This document shows, piece after piece, positions 16,772 to 24,481 of a DNA stretch of 24,481 nt (position 1 is the stretch's first letter; every line of letters begins with the position of its first letter). The notes under the pieces were generated by a model. The model ran no database searches. It worked only from the letters and a program-made list of their open reading frames with translations, and had not been told where the DNA came from. A program made the position numbers and the translations under genes. The stretch lies in assembly GCA_035546355.1 (NCBI GenBank), contig DATKEH010000179.1, forward strand, positions 1 to 24,481, in the 5' to 3' direction. The stretch is from DATKEH01 sp035546355 (lineage in GTDB: Bacteria > Acidobacteriota > Thermoanaerobaculia > Multivoradales > JAIOJS01).

Positions 16772-16801
16772 GTTGTAACCCACGGTGAAGAGGGGTGTCA
16801 A
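16772..16801 (-). promoter_or_regulatory. Sigma-70-type promoter for the 9929-16712 minus-strand run
   Basis: On the minus strand there is TTGACA (16801 to 16796), then 18 nt, then TACAAC (16777 to 16772); shifting by one gives TTACAA with a 17-nt spacer. It predicts a start near 16765 and a leader of about 52 nt before the binding-protein ATG. Confidence 0.65.
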
Positions 16802-16857
16802 GGTCGACGCCCCGCCGCGCCCGCCGCATTCGCGCCGCCGAGGGCCGACTGCTGGGG

Positions 16858-16863
16858 CATACT
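16858..16863 (+). promoter_or_regulatory. -10 box for the YfhO-like gene
   Basis: CATACT ends seven bases before the ATG at 16871, so the predicted first base of the mRNA is at or next to the start codon. No Shine-Dalgarno is seen before that ATG. Confidence 0.4.
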
Positions 16864-16870
16864 CCTCTCC

Positions 16871-19297
16871 ATGCCCGCCTGGACGCCGGCCGATCTGCTG
16901 CCGGGTCTGTACGTGCTACTCCTGGGGGCCGGCCTCTCCTGGGCGCTGCGGCGCTGGTTCGACCCGATCCCGGCGGCGGCCTGGGGCGCCTTCGCCCTGC
17001 TGCTCGCCCTGCTGCTCGGCCCCGAGCTGGTCGGCGGCCGGATCCTCCTGCCGCTGGACAACCTGCGCGGAGCCCCACCGTTCCAGCACCTCCGGCCCAC
17101 CGAGCCCCACGGCAACTTCCTGCAGGGCGACCTGGTGCAGCTGGTGGCGCCGTCGCTGGTCCGCGTGCGGGCGCGCCTCGCCGCCGGCGAGTGGCCGCTG
17201 CGCAACGAGCTCGCCGGCGCCGGCATGCCGCTGCTCGCCGATCCCCAGGCTCAGGCCGTGCAGCCGCTGGTGGCGCTGGGCCTGCCCTTCCCGGTGCCGC
17301 GCGCGGCAGCGGTGGTGGCGGCGCTGCGGCTGCTGCTGGCGTTGACCGCCACCTACCTGCTGCTGGCGCGCCAGGGGCTGGGGCCGGGGCCGGCGCTGTT
17401 CGGCGCCGTGGCCTGGGGCCTGGGCGGGTTCGTGCAGCTCTGGCTGGGGTGGCCGCTGGCGACGGCCGGCGCCCTGCTGCCGCTGCTGCTCTACGCCCTG
17501 GTGCGGCTCGACCAGCGCGGCGCGAGGCGCGACCTGCTGCTGGCCGCCGGCTCGGTGGCGGCGTTGCTGCTCTCCGGGCACCCCGAGACCACCGCCTACG
17601 TGCTGGCGGTCGCGGCGGCGTTCCTCGGCGCGCGGCTGCTGGCGCGTTCCCGCGGGCGTGGCCGGTTGGCGGCTGCCGCCGGCCTCGCCTTCGTCGCCGG
17701 CGGCGCGCTCGCCGCCCCCGCCCTCCTCCCCACCGCCCTGTACCTGCCGCAGACGCTGCGCAGCCATCGCCTGTCGGGGGAGGCGGCCGACCTCGCCCGC
17801 GACCGCGGCGTCGCGCCCTGGCTGGAGCGCGCCGAGCAGCGGCTGGTGCCGGTGGTGACCCCCGACGCCTACGGCAACAGCCGTTACCTCTACTACTGGG
17901 GGGAGAGCAACAGCAACGAGGACGCCAGCGCCTTCTGCGGCACCGTGACCCTGCTGCTCGCCGGCCTGGCGCTGCTCGGCCGGCGCCGTCTGCCCCAGGA
18001 ACGGTTGATGCTCGCCCTGCTGCTCGCGGCCACCGCGGCGCTGGTGCCGCTGCCCGCCGTCGGCGGCTGGCTGGCGGAGCGCGGTGGGTGGGCCGCGTCG
18101 CCGCACGGGCTCCACCGGCTGCTGCTGGTGGTCGGCTTCGCCGTCGTCTACCTCGCCGCCTGCGCCCTCTCCCGCTGGCCCGGGCGGCTGCCGCCGTGGC
18201 TCGCCCTGGCGGCCGGCGGCGCCCTGGCGGTGCTGGTGTGGTGGGGCTACCGCAGCCATCCCTACCCCGACAATCCGCTGCTCATCGCCGAGTTTCGCCG
18301 CCAGTGGATGCTGCGCCAGCTGCTGGCGCTGGCCGCCGCCGCCGGGCTGCTCTCCCTGGCGCCGGGCGGGAGCGGCGCCGCGCCGTGGCGGCGGCGCCTC
18401 GGCATCGCGCTGCCGGCGCTGCTCGCCGCCGTCACCGCCGGCGAGCTGCTGCTCGCCCACGGCCCCGCCAACCCGGCGATGCCGCCGCGCCTCGCCCACC
18501 CCACCCCCGGGTCCGTCGCCTTCCTCGCCGCAACCGCCCGGCCGGGGGAGCGGATGGCGGCCCTCGGCGACGTACTGCGCCCCAACCTGGCGTCGCTCTA
18601 CGGCCTGGCCGACGTGCGCGTCTACAACCCGGTGGAGCCCTACGCCTACCACCTCCTGACCATGCCCCTGGCCGCCCGGCCGCGCGGCGAGTCCCCCCGC
18701 TTCGTGCCGGCCGAGCATCCGCTGTACGACCTGCTCGCCGTCCGCTGGCTGATGACCGCGCCCGACGCCGATCTGGGGCCGCCGCTGCGGCTACGCTACG
18801 CGGGCGCCGACGCCCGGGTCTGGGAGCGGCCGCCGCCGCTGCCCCTGCTCCAGCTGCCGCCGCGGGCGGAGGCCCCAGGCGGCGAGTTGGCGCTCGCCGC
18901 CTGGGAGCACCGCGACTTCCGCCGCACCGCCCTGGCGCCGCCCGCCCACCTGCCAGGCGGGGCCTGGGCGGCGGCCGCGGCCGCCTCGCTCACCGAGCCG
19001 TCGATCGCCCCCGACCGCCTGTCCGCTCGCGCCCAGATCGTCGAGCCCCGTCTGCTCACCACCGCGCTGCAGCAGGACGGCGGGTGGCGGGTGGTCGCCG
19101 ACGGCGTGCCGCGGCCGACCTTCACCGCCAACGGGCCGCTGGTCGCCGCGTGGCTGCCCGCCGGGGCGTCTCGCCTCGAGCTGCTGTACCGCCCCGCCGG
19201 GTTTCTCACCGGCTGCCTGGCGGCGGCGCTGGCCATCGCCCTGCTGCTCACCGGCCTGCCACGACCGCCGCGGTACAATGCCCGCCATGGCCGGTAG
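16871..19297 (+). CDS. YfhO-family multispanning membrane protein
   Basis: The protein has 808 residues. I chose the ATG at 16871 because the protein then starts directly with a membrane segment; an open frame to 16742 adds 43 residues unlike a protein start. About a dozen hydrophobic spans are visible. The periplasmic loop after the second has HGNFLQGDLVQLVAPSLVRV, then GEWPLRNELAGAGMPLLADP and QAQ, matching the family's GD...P...GE.PLWNP...G.PLLADPQ pattern. The C-terminus (DGGWRVVADGVPRPTFTANG, PAGASRLELLYRPAGFL) matches the YfhO-type beta domain before the last span. Members are linked to glycosylation of envelope polymers in Firmicutes; a glycosyltransferase-C-like role here is inference. 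The gene end overlaps the next by 11 bp. Confidence 0.85.
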   Translation: MPAWTPADLLPGLYVLLLGAGLSWALRRWFDPIPAAAWGAFALLLALLLGPELVGGRILLPLDNLRGAPPFQHLRPTEPHGNFLQGDLVQLVAPSLVRVRARLAAGEWPLRNELAGAGMPLLADPQAQAVQPLVALGLPFPVPRAAAVVAALRLLLALTATYLLLARQGLGPGPALFGAVAWGLGGFVQLWLGWPLATAGALLPLLLYALVRLDQRGARRDLLLAAGSVAALLLSGHPETTAYVLAVAAAFLGARLLARSRGRGRLAAAAGLAFVAGGALAAPALLPTALYLPQTLRSHRLSGEAADLARDRGVAPWLERAEQRLVPVVTPDAYGNSRYLYYWGESNSNEDASAFCGTVTLLLAGLALLGRRRLPQERLMLALLLAATAALVPLPAVGGWLAERGGWAASPHGLHRLLLVVGFAVVYLAACALSRWPGRLPPWLALAAGGALAVLVWWGYRSHPYPDNPLLIAEFRRQWMLRQLLALAAAAGLLSLAPGGSGAAPWRRRLGIALPALLAAVTAGELLLAHGPANPAMPPRLAHPTPGSVAFLAATARPGERMAALGDVLRPNLASLYGLADVRVYNPVEPYAYHLLTMPLAARPRGESPRFVPAEHPLYDLLAVRWLMTAPDADLGPPLRLRYAGADARVWERPPPLPLLQLPPRAEAPGGELALAAWEHRDFRRTALAPPAHLPGGAWAAAAAASLTEPSIAPDRLSARAQIVEPRLLTTALQQDGGWRVVADGVPRPTFTANGPLVAAWLPAGASRLELLYRPAGFLTGCLAAALAIALLLTGLPRPPRYNARHGR
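19274..19279 (+). promoter_or_regulatory. -10 box for the CxxC protein gene
   Basis: TACAAT ends seven bases before the ATG at 19287 and lies inside the 3' end of the YfhO-like gene. The geometry again predicts an mRNA starting at or next to the start codon. Confidence 0.4.
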
Positions 19298-19592
19298 GCG
19301 CCTGCTGCTCCGCTGCCCCGACTGCGACGCCGAGCTGACGGTCGACGCCGACACCGGCGACATCGTCGCCCACCGGCGGGCCAAGGCCCCGGTCGCCGGC
19401 GGCAGGGACTTCGACAGCCTGATGAAGGGGCTGGACGAGGGCAAGGCGCGGGCCGAGGCGCGGTTCGAGCAGGAGAAGGCGGCGATGAAGGACCGCCAGC
19501 GCCTGCTCGACGAGAAGTTCGCCGAGGCGATGCGACGGGCCGAGGAGGAGGGCGACGAGGGCCCACCCCCGCGCCCCTTCGATCTCGATTGA
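19287..19592 (+). CDS. Small CxxC protein with charged helix
   Basis: The protein has 101 residues. The N-terminus is a short zinc-ribbon-like half (LLLRCPDCDAELTVDADTGD) with C10-x2-C13 and no second cysteine pair, so any metal site would need a dimer. Residues about 40-88 are a charged helix (FDSLMKGLDEGKARAEARFE onward), and the protein ends PPPRPFDLD. Small proteins of this layout, ending in PF(D/E)LD, occur in Acidobacteriota and deltaproteobacterial lineages as hypothetical proteins (recollection, not checked). An ATG at 19278 is an alternative start, but it lies inside the TACAAT box; the ATG at 19287 sits seven bases after the box and fits a leaderless message. Confidence 0.8.
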   Translation: MAGRRLLLRCPDCDAELTVDADTGDIVAHRRAKAPVAGGRDFDSLMKGLDEGKARAEARFEQEKAAMKDRQRLLDEKFAEAMRRAEEEGDEGPPPRPFDLD

Positions 19593-19645
19593 ATCCTGAC
19601 TCTCTCTCCGTCGGTGGGGTGAGCAGACGTGAAAGGAGGTATCGG

Positions 19646-21042
<1,397 letters not shown>

Positions 21043-21046
<4 letters not shown>

Positions 21047-22626
21047 GGACGACCGCCACCCTGACGACGCTGACCCTGGCGCTGGTCGCCCTGGCGCTAG
21101 TCGCCCCGCCGCTGCTCGCCCACGACCCCGAGCCGCAGCCCGCCGCCGGCGAGGTCGAGCGGGTCACCGTGCCGGTGGAGAACGCCGCGGCGACCCCGGG
21201 GCCCGGGATCGAGCTGGTGACGCTGGCCAGCCCCGAGTCGCCGGTCATCGCGTTGCGCGCCTTCTTCCGCGTCGGCTCGATCGACGACCCGGCGGGCAAG
21301 GAGGGGCTGGCGGCGCTGACCGCCAGCATGATCGGCGAGAGCGGCACCGCCAAGCGCTCCTACAAGGAGCTGGTCGAGGCGCTGTACCCGATGGCCGCCT
21401 CGATCCAGGTGCAGGTGGACCGCGAGGTCACCGTCTTCCACGCCGAGGTCCACCGCGAGACGCTCGCCGACTTCACCAGCCTGTTCACCGAGGTGCTGCT
21501 GCAGCCCGGCTTCGACGCCCGGGACTTCGAGCGCCACCGGGAGCAGCTGCGCTCCTACCTGGTCAACACCCTGCGGGCGTCCAACGACGAGCTGCTGGGC
21601 CTCGAGGTGCTGCAGCAGCAGATCTTCGCCGGCCACCCCTACGACCACAGCCCGGCCGGCACGGTGCAGGGGCTGGCCGCCATCACCCTCGACGACGTGA
21701 AGCAGTTCTACCGCCAGCACCTCACCCGCGCCAACCTGCTGCTGGGGGTCGCCGGCGGCTACCCCGAGGGCTATCCCGAGCGGTTGGCGACGAGCCTCTC
21801 CGGGCTCACCCCCGGCGCGCCGGGGAGCCGCGAGCTGCCCGCGCCGAAGCGGCCCGCGGGGCGGCACTTCACCTTGATCGACAAGCAGGCGGCGGCGGTG
21901 GGCATCCAGTTCGGCTACCCCCTCCCCCTCACCCGCGCCGACGCCGACTACTACCCGCTGCTGGTGGCCAACAGCGTCCTCGGCGAGCACCGCACCTTCC
22001 ACGGCCGGCTGATGCAGCAGCTGCGCGGCAAGCGCGGCCTCAACTACGGCGACTACTCCTACATCGAGCACTACTACCTGCCGCCGTTCACCTCCAACCC
22101 GACTCCCAACGTGCCGCGGCGCGACCAGTACTTCTCGGTCTGGGTACGCCCGGTGCAGCCCGAGGCGACGCACTTCGCGCTGCGCGCCGCCCTCTACGAG
22201 GTCGACCGCCTCGTCGCCCAGGGGCTCACCGAGGAGGAGTTCGTGCTCACCCGCGACTTCGTCGTCAACTACTCCAAGCTGTGGGCGCAGACGCTGGCGG
22301 ACCGCCTCGGGTTCCTGCTCGACAGCCGCTACTACGGCACGCCGTACTACATCGACGAGATCGAGGCGCGGCTCGCCGCGCTCACCCGCGACGAGGTCAA
22401 CCGGGCGGTGAAGAAGTACCTGCAGACCGCGGACTTCACGGCGGTGCTGGTGACCGGCGACGCCGCGGCGCTCGAGGCCAGGCTGGAGAGCGAGGAGCCC
22501 TCGCCGATGACCTACGCCTCGCCGGTGGAGGCGGCGGTGGCCGCGGCCGACGAGGCGATCGTCGAGCTGCCGGTCAAGCCGGCGAGCGTCGCGATCGTGC
22601 CGGTCGCCGAGGTGTTCGAGAAGTAG
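21043..22626 (+). CDS. Secreted M16 family protein lacking the zinc motif (partner subunit)
   Basis: The protein has 527 residues. It starts MRTTATLTTLTLALVALALV, a signal peptide ending near LLAHD. The M16 fold is recognisable (VIALRAFFRVGSIDDPAGKE, GLAALTASMI, DDVKQFYRQHLTRANLLLGV, LRGKRGLNYGDYSYIEHYY). Where the active subunit has HFFEH, this one reads LAALTASMI, so it cannot bind zinc in the usual way. Such proteins usually pair with an active subunit and provide the glycine-rich loop and substrate contacts. AAGGAGGG lies eight bases upstream of the ATG, which overlaps the previous stop by four bases. The two chains are probably made in equal amounts. Confidence 0.92.
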
Positions 22627-22647
22627 GCCGGAGCAGTCCTCGGACGC

Positions 22648-22672
22648 AGGGCCCGGCCTCCGTGCCGGCCCT
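22648..22672. terminator. Hairpin between convergent genes, probable bidirectional terminator
   Basis: An inverted repeat of nine base pairs with one bulged C and a six-base loop lies in the 57-bp gap between the M16 partner gene and the kinase/hydrolase gene. There is no T-tract. Position between two converging stops is the main support. Confidence 0.5.
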
Positions 22673-22683
22673 CGGGCGGGCCT

Positions 22684-24481
22684 TCAACGACGGTAGTAGG
22701 CGACGGAGGGGCCCAGCCGCACGCGCGGCGACGGCGGCGGGGGCAGCTCCTCGCCGCCGCGGCCGATCGCCGCCGCCGGCCGCCAGGGGAGGTCCGCCTC
22801 GACGCTGCCCTGCCGGCACCAGGCGGCGACCAGTTCCCCTCCGGCGGCGTCGCGGAAGTGGTAGAGATACGCTGGCGACGGCGCCGTCAGCGGCCCGAGA
22901 AAGGTCGCTCCCTCGAGGAGGCGGGCCAGGGCGGCCAGGGCGTGATAGGCCGGCCGGCGGCGCAGCTTGCCGTCCTCGGCCACCGCCAGGCCGTAGCCGC
23001 GGGCCACCAGCTGCCACCAGAACACCCGCTCGACGTAGCCGGTGGCGAGGGCCAGCAGGTAGTAGCGGGCCAGGTAATCGGCGGCGGTCGACTCGTCCAC
23101 CGCGACGTGCCGGCCCGCCGGCGCGTGCGGCCCCTCGCGCAGCGGCCAGTTCACCTCGGTGATCCAGCTGCGGGGCGCACCGACGCAGCGTCCGGTCTCC
23201 GCCAGGGCCCGCAGCAGCGTCACCTTGCCGACCGTGTCCAGGCCGAGCTGCGGATTCTCCGGCGCGCCCCGGCGGTCGACGTAGAGCAGGCTCGCCAGCC
23301 CGTCCAGGCGCAGGGCACTCCCCGGCCAGTCCAGGACCGCCGCGGTGTAGTGCGGCTCGAAGTCGATCACTCCGGGGCCGAGCACCTCGACCCCCGGATG
23401 GCGGCGAAGCGCCTGCGCCGCCACCCCCGCCAGCCGCTGGTACTCGCCGACGTTCCACACCCCCCACTTGCTGCGGTTGATCGCCTGACCCACCACGAAC
23501 CGTCGGCCGTAGGGGGTGAAGCGCGCCGCCAGCTCCTCCACCGCCTGCCGCCAGCGCACCGGGTCGCGCACCAGCTCGCGGGTCTGCGGCAACGCGAAGC
23601 TGAGCTCGCAGCCGCGCTCGCGCAGCGCCCGGGCCAGGGCCTCCTCGTCGTCGTGGTGCGCCTCCCAGGGGTGCAGGCGCAGCAACAGGTGGCGCACGCC
23701 GAGCCCGTCCACCGCCTGCAGCAGCCCGTCGGGGTCCTGCGGCCAGGGTCGCAGGCCCACCCCGAGCCCGGTGAACGGGACCGGCCGGCGGTACAGCTCC
23801 GCCCGCAGCCGCCGGTAACGGCGCAGAGCGCGTGGCGCCAGGCGTGAGGCTCCCCAGGCGGCGCGCGCGTGGTTCGGCGCGTCGCCCAGCCGCACCGCCA
23901 GCTTGGCCCAGCCGCCGGCGTGCTGGTGCGGCTGGTCGGAGAGCCGGTCCCACACCACCCGCTCGCGGGCCCGAGCGCCTGGCGGCGGCGGCGGCAGGTG
24001 CGGGTAGGGGCGGCGCGGCAGCAGCTGGGCGCGCAGCGCGCCGAGGCGGCCCCGCCAGCGGTTCTTGAAGCGGTGCCGGCCGTGAAAGACCCGATGGTAC
24101 AGGCGGTAGAGCCGGCGCGCCGCCGGCGGCGGCGCGGCGCCGAAGTAGGCGCCGAGGAGCGCCTCCTGGTGCTCGCGCCGCATCAACGGCAGGCGGCAGA
24201 GGTCGCGCAGGCGATGGGAGAGGCGCAGCCGGGCGCGGTGGCGGGCGCGGTTGAGGTCGACCAGGGCGAGCGGCGGCTCCTCCCCCGGCGCGCCCGGCCC
24301 GATCAGCACGTTGCCGGCCGACAGGTCGCGATGCCAGAAGCCGCGGTCGTGGAGCCGGCGGGCGAGGGCCGCCACGGCGGCGAGAAAGGCCGCGGAGGGG
24401 AGGTCGGGGAAGCGAGCCTCGGCCTCTCCGGCATTGAGCGCCCGCACGTAGTACCTGGCCTCCGTCCAGCCGGCGAGGTGA
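22684..24481 (-). CDS. Fusion of Kdo/WaaP-type kinase domain and glycoside-hydrolase-like domain (5' end outside window)
   Basis: The reading frame runs open past the window edge, so the N-terminus is missing; a GTG at 24447 is internal, as the codons before it (HLAGWTEARYYVRAL) already look like kinase. Counting from that GTG, the kinase part spans 1-120: LHDRGFWHRDLSAGNVLIG with catalytic H39-R-D41, then LALVDLNRAR with the metal-binding Asp, and LRDLCRLPLM. This is the pattern of lipopolysaccharide core kinases (KdkA/WaaP/InaA). The rest, about residues 200-560, looks like a TIM barrel: LGVGLRPWP, FVVGQAINRSKWGVWN, VLGPGVIDFEP, SWITEVNWPL (E431 in the place of a clan-A nucleophile) and VFWWQLVARGYGL. 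A role in modifying lipid A-core or another surface glycan is inferred. Confidence 0.82.
   Translation of the reverse strand, partial: HLAGWTEARYYVRALNAGEAEARFPDLPSAAFLAAVAALARRLHDRGFWHRDLSAGNVLIGPGAPGEEPPLALVDLNRARHRARLRLSHRLRDLCRLPLMRREHQEALLGAYFGAAPPPAARRLYRLYHRVFHGRHRFKNRWRGRLGALRAQLLPRRPYPHLPPPPPGARARERVVWDRLSDQPHQHAGGWAKLAVRLGDAPNHARAAWGASRLAPRALRRYRRLRAELYRRPVPFTGLGVGLRPWPQDPDGLLQAVDGLGVRHLLLRLHPWEAHHDDEEALARALRERGCELSFALPQTRELVRDPVRWRQAVEELAARFTPYGRRFVVGQAINRSKWGVWNVGEYQRLAGVAAQALRRHPGVEVLGPGVIDFEPHYTAAVLDWPGSALRLDGLASLLYVDRRGAPENPQLGLDTVGKVTLLRALAETGRCVGAPRSWITEVNWPLREGPHAPAGRHVAVDESTAADYLARYYLLALATGYVERVFWWQLVARGYGLAVAEDGKLRRRPAYHALAALARLLEGATFLGPLTAPSPAYLYHFRDAAGGELVAAWCRQGSVEADLPWRPAAAIGRGGEELPPPPSPRVRLGPSVAYYRR

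Noticed and set aside
16795..19338. An 847-codon open frame on the plus strand in another phase
   Set aside because: It is rich in Arg, Ala, Gly and Pro with no hydrophobic spans, and overlaps the YfhO-like gene, which has clear family motifs.

Overview
The window is a very G+C-rich piece of bacterial chromosome (about 70% or more by eye) carrying 18 protein genes that I can support and one tRNA. It has no insertion sequence, phage gene, CRISPR array or other sign of recent transfer. The gene families (GWxTD-domain lipoprotein, DUF3467 protein, M49-like lipoprotein peptidase, paired secreted M16 peptidases, YfhO-type membrane protein, a GAF protein with a long acidic middle) point to an Acidobacteriota-like Gram-negative bacterium, perhaps near Thermoanaerobaculia. 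That placement is inference from gene families, with no phylogeny behind it. Lipoprotein signals, a BamE-like fold and an O-antigen-type exporter support an outer membrane.

Layout. 1-1536 (minus strand): the N-terminal part of a MutS2 protein cut by the window edge, ribosomal protein S21 with a consensus promoter, and a coiled-coil lipoprotein with a BamE/SmpA-like C-terminus. A divergent promoter region (1537-1710) separates these from a plus-strand block: a GAF protein (1711-3594), a Slt-type lytic transglycosylase (3646-5883), a tRNA with anticodon CAT (6006-6078), then a close-packed run of C4 zinc-ribbon coiled-coil protein, RNase H-like protein, YggS-type PLP protein and DivIVA-like protein, followed by imidazolonepropionase (hutI).

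9929-16712 is all minus strand. In transcription order it holds a periplasmic binding protein of the Leu/Ile/Val type, a Wzm/Wzt-type polysaccharide ABC exporter, a 78-residue membrane protein whose start overlaps the Wzt stop, a DUF3467 protein, a GWxTD lipoprotein, an M49-like lipoprotein peptidase and a small two-helix membrane protein. From a second divergent region (16713-16870) the plus strand resumes with a YfhO-family membrane protein, a small CxxC protein, and an overlapping pair of secreted M16 proteins (one with the zinc motif, one without). The window closes with a convergent minus-strand gene, cut at its 5' end, that fuses a Kdo/WaaP-type kinase domain to a glycoside-hydrolase-like domain.

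Themes. Most genes serve the envelope: peptidoglycan cleavage, polysaccharide export, glycan-related membrane proteins, lipoproteins and secreted peptidases. No stretch above 300 bases lacks a gene; the longest gaps (596-774, 1537-1710, 16713-16870) carry recognisable promoters. I found no clearly undescribed multi-gene system. The items I would look at first are the kinase/hydrolase fusion at the right edge, a set of -10 boxes placed so that three mRNAs would be leaderless or nearly so, and the small membrane protein coupled to the exporter.
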